From assembly GCA_032622095.1 (NCBI GenBank), contig CP136066.1, positions 227,854,961 through 227,918,960 on the forward strand: a DNA stretch of 64,000 nt, given 5' to 3'. Position numbers and translations under genes: made by a program. The DNA comes from Siphonodentalium dalli. Taxonomy: Eukaryota > Mollusca > Scaphopoda > Gadilida > Siphonodentaliidae. Below the pieces are notes generated by a model. It was not told where the DNA came from and made no database searches. It saw only the letters and a program-made list of their open reading frames with translations. The stretch's first letter is position 1; the number at the start of each line of letters is the position of its first letter. Shown here in pieces: positions 33,952 through 45,300 of the stretch.

Positions 33952-34615
33952 ATTTGATCAAGTGTTTGTGTTCTATTTCCAGTAAACACGATTCGAGTCT
34001 CGCGTAAACACGATCCGGATTTCTTTGAATGCCGTAAATATCTCTCTGCACCAAGACTGTGATCAGTAGAGCATGAAATGACCAATGAAAATCAGCACCT
34101 GAGGTCAAAGGTTAAACTAACCCAAAAACGCCCAAAATATACAAAACCAAATATCAATGATGCAACGATACACTGTCAATATAGAAATTTTTCGGATAAT
34201 AAAATGCTAAATTGATGATTGCAACTAGCATGGCATAGAAGCTACACATAATGTTTCAATATTATAATTATAAAGATATGATTACGTCACTCGTATTCAA
34301 TATTATAATTATAAAGATATGATTACGTCACTCGTATTTAAATTCAGGAAGTACTATTTCTCACTCTCAGTTTTAAATTTGCACACATTAAGTTCGTGCA
34401 CAATTCTGATTGAAATCACACTCAAACAGCTCCGCTTACTGAGAAATCAGTTATCTGTCGCATTACAGTCGCTATAAAATTGCTACTAAATTATTCGGTA
34501 CTAAATGTTGAAATTCTTGAAAATATTCAATTATATTGGACATATGAGGTAATACTGGACTCTTTATACACTTTTCGGTGTTTTATTGTTGTCCTAGTTT
34601 GAATTTAAGGGTTAA
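33952..34615. other. No gene; ~40-bp tandem duplication
   Basis: A unit with TATTCAATATTATAATTATA and GATATGATTACGTCACTCG is present twice at about 34255-34340. No coding signal is seen. Confidence 0.55.
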
Positions 34616-34703
34616 ACTACCCTTATGGAGCCCCTCACAGACGTGAGCAGACAATACTCAGCAATACAAGCTGTCACCTGTATGGGGCTCCATAAGGGTT
34701 AAA
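34616..34703. mobile_element. Family C foldback with TTAA edge
   Basis: ACCCTTATGGAGCCCC and GGGGCTCCATAAGGGTTAA are perfect complements around a GAGCAGACAATACTC centre. TTAA follows the right end, and TTAA lies two or three bases before the left end. Confidence 0.65.
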
Positions 34704-34821
34704 GGCATGGAAAAATGAGTGTGGAAACAATAATTGGTTTTGAAGAACTCCCCCTTATAAGTTTTAAACAGTTTTAATACCGACAAATGTAGGAGCCATC
34801 GAATCATATTGTACTTTTAAT

Positions 34822-35248
34822 ATTTAGGCTTTCTCCTCCTCGTAAGTCGGAATTTTTTTTACCCTGTATAAGGTCGCCTCGCATATATAAGAGAATGCAT
34901 TGGCCTAACAATTTTTTAAATAAATGTTTCTTAAAAGTTTTAGGACATAAAATAAAAAACATCCATTACCCTGCAGGGAGCCCCACACATATATAGAAGC
35001 ATATAGAAGAGTGTCGTCTGCTCATGTTTGTCTGGGGCTCTGTATGGGTGAAATTATAAAATTGTTAAAGAATACAAGAAAAAATTATTAAAATTGTAAA
35101 AAATTGTTAGGCCAATGCATTCTCTTATATATGCGAGGCGACCTATGGTCGACTCGCATATATAAGAGAATGCATTGGCACAGGGTAAAAAAAATCCCGA
35201 CTTACGACTGGATTTGATATGGCGGGTCACATTTAGGCTTTCTCCTCC
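34822..35248. mobile_element. Nested MITE complex
   Basis: TTTAGGCTTTCTCCTCC occurs at both edges. Inside, CGTAAGTCGGAA faces its complement TCCCGACTTACG. Within that are a truncated family A palindrome, a family C unit (34969-35053) and a complete family A palindrome (35108-35177). It reads as successive insertions of small foldback elements into one another. Confidence 0.55.
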
Positions 35249-35395
35249 CTGTTAATGTGAATGTTGAAAAAGAAATTGTTGAAACATTATGTGTGACTTA
35301 AAATTTGTTTTAGCACCAATTATTGTTAACTTTCAGTGACTTGTAACAATCGAGAAGTTTTAGTAAAAACGAAACAAACTACAGATAGGGGTGTA

Positions 35396-35545
35396 CAGTA
35401 ATGCCCTAAATAATCGACTCCTTAACCACAGCAGAATTATGGGTAATTTTTCAGGATTTAGTCGGAAATATGGCTTGTTGCCATTCATCGGAAAGCTCGC
35501 ATAATTCTGCTGTGGTTAAGGAGTCGAATATTTAGGGCATTACTG
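35396..35545. mobile_element. Family E MITE, centre deleted
   Basis: CAGTAATGCCCTAAATAATC start, TTACTGTA end, TA flanks; 150 bp with part of the second arm missing. Confidence 0.75.
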
Positions 35546-35555
35546 TAGCTGAATA

Positions 35556-35924
35556 GGTCATTGTCGCATGGCTTCGAGCAAAAAGACACCCAGGATATCT
35601 CAAACGTGCAAAAAGACACACAGGATGTCCCAAACGGGCAAAAAGACACCCAGGATCTCCAAGTCTCACCAAACAAGGGGAAATTAGATTAGTCGTCTGC
35701 TATATATTTATTAATATTATGATAATTATTTGTTTGTGATCGGGGGGAAATATCAACGGAATTTAAATGGACATATATACCATCCGCTTTGAGTCTGACT
35801 GGCAGCGCAGTTCAGTATTAATAAATCGACTAATGTAAATTCCCGTTGAGTTTGAGATGCGCGTCTTTTTACATGTTTGAGATATCCTGGGTGTCTTTTT
35901 TATCGAAACCATTCTACAATGACC
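35556..35924. mobile_element. MITE with ~60-bp terminal inverted repeats
   Basis: The left end GGTCATTGTCGCATGGCTTC, then AAAAAGACACCCAGGATATC, is matched by the reverse complement at the right end with few mismatches. The left arm repeats the AAAAAGACACCCAGGAT unit three times, the right arm about twice. Family E elements lie on both sides. No frame is present. Confidence 0.7.
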
Positions 35925-35976
35925 AATTAAGCATTACTGTAGGGGTGTAGGTACAACTGGCTTCGATAATAATGTA

Positions 35977-36189
35977 CAGTAATGCTCTAATTAATCGACC
36001 TCTTAACCACAGCAGAATTATGGGTAATTTTTCAGGATTTAGTCGGAAATATGGCTTGTTGCCATTCATCGGAAAGCTCTCGGGGAGAGCTTTCCGATGA
36101 ATGGCAACAAGCCATATTTCCGATTAAATCCTGAAAAATTACCCATAATTCTGCTGTGGTTATGGAATCGATTAATTAGGGCATTACTG
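35977..36189. mobile_element. Family E MITE, full palindrome
   Basis: A 213-bp palindrome starting CAGTAATGCTCTAATTAATC, centre GCTCTCGGGGAGAGC, TA flanks. Confidence 0.8.
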
Positions 36190-36288
36190 TATCTCTAGTG
36201 AAACTCCTGCTTTGTGACTTGACAATTTCTGGAAAACTACAACAACCTCGAACAAGGCAGCAACGGAAGATGTCAGATCATTTCCACT

Positions 36289-36748
36289 TGTACACAAGCC
36301 TGCAAATAGTGTGTCTGTCATTTGCAGAATGAGGTCCCCAGAGGGTGAATTTAGTGATGCTATCCCACACAGTGGGCTAGCATCACCAAATTCACCCTCT
36401 GGAGACCTCATTCTGCTTAGGCTTCATCTTCTGGGAAGTATCTATAGTATCAAGTTAAGATTGTTTTTAGTTACATTTCCCTTCTAGGAAGTTTCTATAT
36501 CCCCTAATTTGCAGAAGATAAAATTCATAATTGAGGTGCCCAATGGGTGAACATCACCAACTTCAACTGGGGAACTTCAATCTGATCCTAGGTCTGCCAT
36601 ATCAGTTGCGGGCCTAAGCAGAATGAGGTCCCCAGAGGGTGAATTTAGTGATGCTAGCCCGCTATGCGGGATAGCGTCATTAAATTCACCCTCTGGGGAC
36701 CCCATTCTGCAAATGACAGACACGCTATTTGCAGGCTTGCTTGTACAC
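36289..36748. mobile_element. Family D element, most complete copy
   Basis: Outer inverted repeats begin TGTACACAAGCCTGCAAATA and end with the complementary TATTTGCAGGCTTGCTTGTACA region. Two palindromes (36327-36418 and 36618-36713) flank about 200 bp of unique interior. It is the best reference for this family in the window. Confidence 0.75.
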
Positions 36749-36929
36749 TGTAACTGTTAGGAATGATCCTGATTTTGAAGTTAATTATCGGTTGTTGGAG
36801 CTGATAATTAGTGTCCAAAACATAACTCACACCAGGTTCAAGCAGCGATGGAGGACTGGAAAATGACGTCGTAACTACGATCTTGAACGAAGCAGCGATG
36901 GAGGACATCAGAATATTTCCACTTCTACA

Positions 36930-37020
36930 TCCCCTACTAGAGATACACCCCTAGTAGAGTTACATCCCCTACTATAGTTACACCTCCTACTAGAGTTACA
37001 TCCCCTAGTAGAGCTATAAG
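36930..37020. repeat. ~19-bp tandem repeats
   Basis: Four to five units of the form ACTAGAGTTACATCCCCT. Simple minisatellite. Confidence 0.7.
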
Positions 37021-37569
37021 ATCTAAGAAAACCAGAGTTCACGCTGTCGGTGGTCAAATTGGACAATGGTTAGGTTTTTTTTCTTCGAAAATGGCGAAAT
37101 TAAATTATTTTTGGACAAACCTTTACAAATAGTTTCAAGCATATTAGGGCTGCAACGATTCATTGTGAATTCAATACATCGCGATACACTTGTACACAAT
37201 AGATTCTGAAATTTACCCAAAAAATTCAGAAATGACCAAAAAATTGGCCAAAATAATTTCCCGGCCAGAGTGAACCCTGAAGAATACTGACACTTTGTGA
37301 TAAATGGAGGGAAATTAAGAAGAACGAACATCACGTCACTCCAATCCAACCATTGTCCTCCAGGAAACTTATGATTTTCCGTCGATGAGTTTTGTCCAGA
37401 GAACTTGGGTATCTGATTTTAACTGGCATTCCTTGTCTTCTCTGTACATAATCCTACAATGGAAAGATTATTCATCTATATATAACCTATCTGAAATATA
37501 AAATGTGTGAATAAATAAAGTATTATTTATCTATATATAACCTGCCTGAAATATAAAATATGTGAAGAA
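37021..37569. other. No gene; ~65-bp duplication
   Basis: ATATATAACCTGCCTGAAAT and a near copy (ATATATAACCTATCTGAAAT) with flanking bases occur twice at about 37465-37585. No exon is recognised. Confidence 0.5.
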
Positions 37570-37775
37570 ATAAAGTTTTATTTATGTTAAATCCTTCCAT
37601 CACTGTAGCTTCATGAAATTTAGCAAAACCCCTGTGCCAATGCATCCTCTTATATACATGTATGCGAATCTCCCATATATAAAAGAATGCATTGGTCTAA
37701 AAATATTTACCTTGACCAGAGCATTCTCTTATAAATTCAAGAAAAAAGAGAATTCACTGCCACAGGATCTTTAAA
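37570..37775. mobile_element. Degraded family B-like element
   Basis: Two decayed palindromes (GCCAATGCATCCTCTTATAT with a short complement; AGAGCATTCTCTTATAAATT with its partner) in the family B arrangement. The ends are not clear. Confidence 0.5.
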
Positions 37776-38289
37776 GGCACGGGCGGCGTTCGTTGCAGAA
37801 ATATTCATATTTGTTCAAATCGCCATCAGCAGAAGGAATATTAAAATATATATAGTTTTGTTCATATGGCAAACATAATCAGCGTGTAAATATAGTATAT
37901 TGTCGCCAAGACGTACGATGGTGGACGTAAACAAGAACCTTCTCGTGTTACAGAAGTTTTGCTTCTGTTTACATAACACAGAGCAATTCTATTGGTTAGT
38001 CACACACAAATGATATAAACGCTCTTTATTATTTCCATATCAGGAAAACAGTAACAAATAATGCTCTTTATGTTTACCATATCCAGATCTAAACAAAAGC
38101 CATGTTCAGTAACGTTTTTTGCTTTTGTTTACATAACAAAGGAAAACATTTGACAATAACATACTGTTTATGCCATATTTCTGATTGGTATAAGAACAAG
38201 GTAAGTCTATATTTTACTATTCTTTCTGTTTATGGCGGTTTTCGACGGAGCTGAATATTTTAACAGCATACCCACCGCCAACGTGGTTT
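37776..38289. other. No gene recognised
   Basis: AT-rich, with two loosely similar TTGCTTCTGTTTACATAACA-type stretches (near 37960 and 38120). Nothing else is seen. Confidence 0.5.
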
Positions 38290-38516
38290 TTTAGGCCAAT
38301 GCATTCTCTTGTATATGCGAGGCGACCTATGGTCGACTTGCATATATAAGAGAATGCATTGGCACAGGGCATAACTGTAACCATCACAATGTGGTCAATG
38401 AACCGGTTCCAATGATATCCATATTTGTATGGTGTTATTGAGACAGACCAAAGATATTTTAGGCTGTTGAAGCTTTATTTGGGCGTTTTTGGCCGTTTTG
38501 TTGGGTAAAGGGTTAA
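38290..38516. mobile_element. Right half of a family A MITE
   Basis: One palindromic core, then the family's subterminal sequence (AATGATATCCATATTTGTAT) and the end GTTGGGTAAAGGGTTAA. The left half is missing. Confidence 0.75.
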
Positions 38517-38553
38517 CTGCAAACAAAATTTATAAATTATAAAAGAGAAAGCA

Positions 38554-39022
38554 CATGTGACCAAGTCTGAGTTTAGTGTGTCTGACATTTAACACCCATA
38601 GAGAGCCCCACATAGACTGGAGCAGACGACAGTGTGTGGTGCAGGCTACCATCTGTGTGAGGCTCCCTGTGGGTTAAACATTAAACTTTATCAGTGAGGT
38701 TTGAGATGGATGTCTTACATCACTGACCAAGTGTGAGTTTAGTGTGTATAACCCGTAGAGAGCCCCACATAGACTGGAGCAGACGACTCTCTGTGGTGCA
38801 TGCTTCCATCTGTGTGAGGCTCCCTGTGGGTTAAACATTAAACTTTATCAGTGATGTTTGGGATGGATGTCTAACATTACTGACCAAGTCTGAGTTTAGT
38901 GTGTATAACCCGTAGATAGCCCCACATAGACTGGAGCAGACGACTCTCTGTAGTGCATGCTTCCATCTGTGTGAGGCTCCCTGATGGATGTCTAACATTA
39001 CTGACCAAGCCTGAGTTTAGTA
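38554..39022. repeat. Three ~160-bp tandem units each with a family C foldback
   Basis: Each unit has GACCAAGTCTGAGTTTAGTG (with one or two changes in the other units), then a family C hairpin (AGAGCCCCACATAGACTGGA ... GTGAGGCTCC). The last unit is shortened. The small MITE seems to have been amplified with its flank. Confidence 0.7.
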
Positions 39023-39200
39023 TGTCTGTCATTTGCAGAATGAGGTCCCCAGAGGGTCAATTTAGTGATCATATTTCCTCATAGCATCACCAAATTCACC
39101 CTCTGTGGACCTCATTCTGCTTACACCTCATGCGGGGTAGCATCACTAAATTCCCCCTTTGGGGAACTCATTCTGCAAATGACAGACACACTATTTCAAG
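39023..39200. mobile_element. Short family D element
   Basis: CTGTCATTTGCAGAATGAGG at the left and CATTCTGCAAATGACAGACA at the right, with both internal palindromes collapsed. About 175 bp. Confidence 0.6.
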
Positions 39201-40261
39201 GCTTGCATTTGGCAATCGGTTCAGGGAAGCTTTGTCCTTATCGGCTCACCACTACAAATGATCACAATCAATGATGAATGTGTTTTCATCAAGAACTAAT
39301 TTCTCTTGTACCACTGTATATGTAAGTGTACACCTAACATTCATATATAGATTCTAATATCCGAGTATATGGTCTAATATGTGAGTTATATTAACAACAA
39401 GAAAAAAGTTCAATTCTGAAGAAAAAATCCTTGCCCCGACATTAAGCAGAAATCCGTTTATTTTTGTCACTATGAGAATAACTTGATACGATAAACCAAA
39501 ATAAATTTGTCGGGTGATAATGACCAATGTTAACGTATAAAGTAACGCGACTGTACTGTCGCACAATTATCAGGTGGAACCGGTCAAATATTTGCAAAGC
39601 CCTAAAAGTCTAATATGGATGTTGACACACGAATTTCAAGAAACTTAAAAGCATTTGGTCGTGTGTGGCGATACACGGTTGGCTAAGCATGGAGTACTTA
39701 CTTAATGCACGTCCGTCCTGGGAAAATAATTATTGGATAAATCCTGAGTTAAAAAAATTTGGCGAGGCGAAAAAATTGAAATGGCTTCCAACATATGCGT
39801 GTTGAAATTTGGTGTAGTAATCTTGTACTGTGCATTTGTTTTCGAGGGTTCGAAGGGATGAGAAATTTGTTATTCGTGATGATATTGACTATAGCTATAT
39901 AATTGAGTTAATTACTTTGATTAAATTGAAGGTAATTGTTGATTAGCAGTGGAACTATTTTGTTTTGAGGCGGTGATTAGAGTTGTGGGATTTGTGGGCG
40001 TGGCTAAAGGTCGATAGCCTCTGAGAGTTCATTTCATACAACGATTACTTTGTACACTTAAAGACCGATTTTGGGGGTGAAAAATTCGATTTCCATCAAG
40101 TCGTGTATGCTATGATCGATGGAATAATCGTTTAAACGCCAAACGACCTAGAAACGCTTATTTGGAAACACCTGTCATACGTCAATCAACCGAGATGATG
40201 GCCAAAATGGTGCATGCAGTTAAAAAAATAAATTTAATGTATATTATATAGTTTATTTAAT
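39201..40261. other. No gene recognised
   Basis: AT-rich single-copy sequence. No domain, splice-bounded frame or repeat is recognised. Confidence 0.5.
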
Positions 40262-40267
40262 TCAGGC

Positions 40268-40567
40268 TCAAATGGCCCATATGATAGAAATATCAATTAT
40301 ATGTAATACAGAATGTCTTTCCAATGTTTGAAAAGATAAGATAAATCGGAATTGCATGCAAAAGTTTACTGTCAGATTCAGTCCTCTCAGACCATACACA
40401 CTCTTTCTTATCAACATAGGAACAGAACTCACAACATTCCTGGCGTACATCCCACTTGCGCTACATCTCCATTCATATGCCATAAACTTCCTATAGGCAT
40501 TGTTATAACATACAACTATGGGTGAAATTTCCCCACAAAGTAGCCCTACAGCTGCAAAGTACAACAA
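40268..40567 (-). pseudogene. Non-LTR reverse transcriptase C-terminal remnant
   Basis: The minus-strand frame of 99 residues contains YNNAYRKFMAYEWRCSASGM, then SSVPMLIRKSVYGLRGL. This matches the pattern YNNAxR...SASGMF...VPxxxxLIRK found downstream of the reverse-transcriptase domain in several non-LTR retrotransposon groups. The catalytic domain and endonuclease are absent, so it is a 5'-truncated dead copy. It ends in a stop with AT-rich sequence after it. The exact clade is not assigned. Confidence 0.65.
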
Positions 40568-40704
40568 TATAATGATGAAATATACGATGAAAAAGATGGC
40601 GTTTTACATGAAATGAGCACTTGTAACAAAATTCATGAGGATATTGGAACGGGAACAAATTGATCTATATTGCCTCATAATATCATCATCATCAAACGAA
40701 CGCG

Positions 40705-40968
40705 AGTTGATTGATTGATTTTATTTGGCACAGAGTACCAGGGATAACACAAAAAAGTCTAGCACGCGCCGTTAGGGAGAGTCGTTTCTTGAAGTATCCA
40801 TCCAGGCACACTATCTGACTCAGACAGGCACACTCAGCCAGTTTTGCGATTTTGTTCGATCCACCGGGATTCGAACTGACGGCGCGCACCTGGTCGTTCG
40901 TAGAGCAATTGTCAGTCACTGGTGCAGAAGGGTTATTTCACTTTACCGATTGCGCTAACGGAGCTCTC
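40705..40968 (-). mobile_element. tRNA-derived SINE
   Basis: On the minus strand an A box-like TTAGCGCAATCGGT (near 40945-40960) and a clear B box GTTCGAATCCCGG (40864-40876) form a tRNA-like head with about 40 nt of extra sequence between the boxes. A body with GGATGGATACTTCAAGAAAC follows, and the 3' end has ATAAAATCAATCAATCAA. A-to-B spacing and the tail rule out a functional tRNA gene. The SINE family is not identified. Confidence 0.7.
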
Positions 40969-40985
40969 TATAATGATGTTGACGG

Positions 40986-41310
40986 CTAAATATGGGGAAT
41001 TTACTTGTACATGTGTCAGTAATTATTAAATTGAGTACCGGTATATTACTGACCCCCCCCCCCGCATTAATAGTTACTTGTTATGTAAATTGTTTATCCT
41101 CATGCAACGTCACGTCAAATGCGTTGCATGTATACCTTGGTTAATAAACAGCTTTACTCGTATTTAAATGAGGGAAAAATAGTTGGACTCTCAAGTTTAT
41201 ATAAACTACAGTCCATAGGTTCGAACGGAAGCAATTGATTTTTAAATTGATTTCAGTTTTGTCATCATTCTGCTTTTCTAATAAATTGGTTATTGAAAAC
41301 GTCATCCAAT
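40986..41310. other. Sequence before copy 2; no gene
   Basis: Short AT-rich stretch with a C run near 41050. The boundary of the duplicated segment cannot be fixed from the left because the window starts inside copy 1. Confidence 0.5.
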
Positions 41311-41500
41311 TTAGAAAATTATAAGTGGGTTACAAGTTGCACTTTTTTAGTACAGTGTGCGTGGCACTTTTTGGTACATTGTGCGCTATAGGGCCTAACT
41401 GGGCGAGGCACATTTTGTACATTGTGCGTTATAAGTGAGCGTGGCACTTTTTGGTACAATGTGCGTAATAAGTGGGCGTTTCCAAAGTGGGCAATGACAA

Positions 41501-41884
41501 CATTTTTTTTTCAGCGCCTCGCTTCGCTCGGACAGCGTAGTGAAGATGCGCAAACTTTGACTCTCAAAGTAACCCGACCAACGGAGAGATAGCGTGCGGG
41601 TGGGTTCAGACTTTTGAAAAATTCCTCTGTAAATGGCTGTATTTGAGTGCGGCATCACTAAGCTATTTTTGGTATCGTATGTTGGCGGACGACAAAAATG
41701 TTTTTTCAGCGCCTCGCTTCGCTCGGACTATGCAGTGTAGATGCGCAAACTTTGACAGCTGTACTCTCAAACTAACCCGGCCAACGCAGAGATAGCGTGC
41801 GGGTGGGTTCAGACTTTTGGAAAACGGAAAGTGCTGCATCACTAAGATATTTTTGTTATAGTATGTTAGCGGACGAAACAAAAT
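41501..41884. repeat. Two tandem ~190-bp units, copy 2
   Basis: Same arrangement as 191-574, with a few base changes (for example GAGATAGCG in place of GACATAGCG in the second unit). Confidence 0.7.
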
Positions 41885-42340
41885 CAGTGGGTGTGGCACT
41901 TTTTGGTACAGTGTGTGTTAAAAGTGCGCGTGGCACTTTTTGGCACAGTGTGCGATAAAAGTCTGCGTGGCACATTTTGGTACAGTGAGCGTCAAATGTG
42001 GGCGTGGCACTTTTTGGTACAATGTGCGTTAAAAGTGGGCGTGACACTTTTTGGGACATTGTGCGTTAAAAGTGGGCGTGGCACTTTTTTAGTACAGTGT
42101 GCGTTAAAAGTGGGCGTGGCAATTTTTGGTACACTTTTTGGTACAGTGTGCGATAAAAGTGTGCGTGGCACTTTTTGGTACACCACAATTTTTGGTACAG
42201 TGTGTATTAAAAGTGCGCGTGGCACTTTTTGGTACAGTGTGCGTTAAAAGTCAGCGTGGCACTTTTTGGTACAGTGTGCGTAAAATATGGGCGTGGAACT
42301 TTTTGGTACAATCTGCGTTAAAAGTGGGCGTGGCACTTTT
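41885..42340 (-). repeat. Inverted left arm of satellite, copy 2
   Basis: About twelve 37-bp units in reverse orientation, almost the same length as in copy 1 (456 against 457 bp). The left arm therefore stayed stable while the right arm changed by nearly 10 kb. Confidence 0.85.
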
Positions 42341-45300
42341 ACGCCCAATTTTAGCGCACGCTGTACCAAAAAGTGTACCAAAAAGTGCCACGCCCACCTA
42401 TAGCGCACACTGTACCAAAAAGTGTACCAAAAAGTGCCACGTCCACTTTCAGCGCACACTGTACCAGAAAGTGTACCAAAAAATGTACCAAAAAGTGCCA
42501 CGCCCACTTTCAGCGCACACTGTACCAGAAAGTGTACCAAAAAGTGTACCAAAAAGTGCCACGCCCACTTTCAGCGCACACTGTACCAGAAAGTGTACCA
42601 AAAAGTGTACCAAAAAGTGCCACGCCCACTTTCAGCGCACACTGTACCAGAAAGTGTACAAAAAAGTGTACCAAAAAGTGTACCAAAAAGTGCCACGCCC
42701 ACTTTCAGCGCACACTGTACAAGAAAGTGTACCAAAAAGTGTACCAAAAAGTGCCACGCCCACTTTCAGCGCACACTGTACCAGAAAGTGTACCAAAAAG
42801 TGTACCAAAAAGTGTACCAAAAAGTACCACGCCCACTTTCAGCGCACACTGTACCAGAAAGTGTACCAAAAAGTGTACCAAAAAGTACCACGCCCACCTT
42901 TAGCGCACACTGTACCAGAAAGTGTACCAAAAAGTGTACCAAAAAGTGCCACGCCCACTTTCAGCGCACACTGTACCAGAAAATGTACTAAAAAGTGTAC
43001 CAAAAAGCGCCACGCCCACTTTCAGCGCACACTGTACCAGAAAGTGTACCAAAAAGTGTACCAAAAAGTGTACCAAAAAGTGCCACGCCCACCTATAGCG
43101 CACACTGTACCAAAAAGTGTACCAAAAAGTGCCACGTCCACTTTCAGCGCACACTGTACCAGAAAGTGTGCCAAAAAGTGTACCAAAAAGTGCCACGCAC
43201 ACTTTCAGCGCACACTGTACCAGAAAGTGTACCAAAAAGTGTACCAAAAAGTGCCACGCCCACTTTCAGCGCACACGGTACCAAAAAGTGTACCAAAAAG
43301 TGTACCAAAAAGTGTACCAAAAAGTGTACCAATAAGTGCCACGCCCACTTTCAGCGCACACTGTACAAGAAAGTGTACCAAAAAGTGTACCAAAAAGTGC
43401 CACGCCCACTTTCAGCGCACACTGTACCAGAAAGTGAACCAAAAAGTGTACCAAAAAGTACCACGCCCACCTTTAGCGCACACTGTACCAGAAAGTGTAC
43501 CAAAAAGTGTACCAAAAAGTGCCACGCCCACTTTCAGCGCACACTGTACCAGAAAGTGTACCAAAACGTGTACCAAAAAGTGCCACGCCCACTTTCAGCG
43601 CACATTGTACCAAAAAGTGTACCAAAAAGTGCCACGCCCACTTTCAGCGCACATTGTACCAAAAAGTGTGCCAAAAAGTGCCACGCCCACTTTCAGCGCA
43701 CACTGTACCAGAAAGTGTACCAAAAAGTGTACCAAAAAGTGCCACGCCCACTTTCAGCGCACACTGTACCAGAAAGTGTACCAAAAAGTGTACCAAAAAG
43801 TACCACGCCCACCTTTAGCGCACACGGTACCAGAAAGTGTACCAAAAAGTGTACCAAAAAGTACCACGCCAACTTTCAGAGCACACTGTACCAGAAAGTG
43901 TACCAAAAAGTGTACCAAAAAGTGCCACGCCCACTTTCAGCGCACACTGTACCAAAAAGTGTACTAAAAAGTGTACCAAAAAGTGCCACGCCCACCTTTA
44001 GCGCACACTGTACCAGAAAGTGTACCAGAAAGTGTACCAAAAAGTGCCACGCCCACTTTCAGCGCACACTGTACCAGAAAGTGTACCAAAAAGTGCCACG
44101 CCCACTTTCAGCGCACACTGTGCCAGAAAGTGTACCAAAAAGTGTACCAAAAAGTGCCACGCCCACTTTCAGCGCACACTGTACCAAAAAGTGTACTAAA
44201 AAGTGTACCAAAAAGTGCCACGCCCACTTTCAGCGCACACTGTACAAGAAAGTGTACCAAAAAGTGCCACGCCCACTTTCAGCGCACACTGTACCAGAAA
44301 GTGTACCAAAAAGTGTACCAAAAAGTGTACCAAAAAGTACCACGCCCACCTTTAGCGCACACTGTACCAGAAAGTGTACCAAAAAGTGTACCAAAAAGTG
44401 CCATGCCCACTTTCAGCGCACACTGTACCAGAAAGTGTACCAGAAAGTGTACCAAAAAGTGCCACGCCCACTTTCAGCGCACACTGTACCAGAAAGTGTA
44501 CCAAAAAGTGTACCAAAAAGTGCCACGCCCACCTTTAGCGCACACTGTACCAAAAAGTGTACTAAAAAGTGTACCAAAAAGTGTACCAAAAAGTGTACCA
44601 AAAAGTGTACCAAAAAGTGTACCAAAAAGTGTACCAAAAAGTACCACGCCCACCTTTAGCGCACACTGTACCAGAAAGTGTACCAAAAAGTGCCACGTCC
44701 ACTTTCAGCGCACACTGTACCAGAAACTGTACCAAAAAGTGTACCAAAAAGTGCCACGCCCACTTTCAGCGCACACTGTACCAGAAAGTGTACCAAAAAG
44801 TGTACCAAAAAGTGTACCAAAAAGTACCACGCCCACCTTTAGCGCACACTGTACCAGAAAGTGTACCAAAAAGTGTACAAAAAAGTGCCACGCCCACTTT
44901 CAGCGCACAATGTACCAGAAAGTGTACCAAAAAGTGTACCAAAAAGTGTACCAAATAGTACCACGCCCACCTTTAGCGCACACTGTACCAGAAAGTGTAC
45001 AAAAAAGTGCCACGCCCACTTTCAGCGCACAATGTACCGGAAAGTGTACCAAAAAGTGCCACGCCCACCTTTAGCGCACACTGTACCAGAAAGTGTACCA
45101 GAAAGTGTACCAAAAAGTGTACCAAAAAGTGTACCAAAAAGTACCACGCCCACCTTTAGCGCACACTGTACCAGAAAGTGTACCAAAAAGTGTACCAAAA
45201 AGTGCCACGCCCACTTTCAGCGCACACTGTACCAGAAAGTGTACCAAAACGTGTACCAAAAAGTGCCACGCCCACTTTCAGCGCACATTGTACCAAAAAG

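Noticed and set aside
36654-37349. Minus-strand frames of 84 and 108 codons
   Set aside because: The first reads into a family D palindrome; the second has no recognisable motif or splice context.
40844-40968. A functional tRNA gene
   Set aside because: Good A and B boxes, but the spacing is too long and a SINE body with a repeat tail follows.
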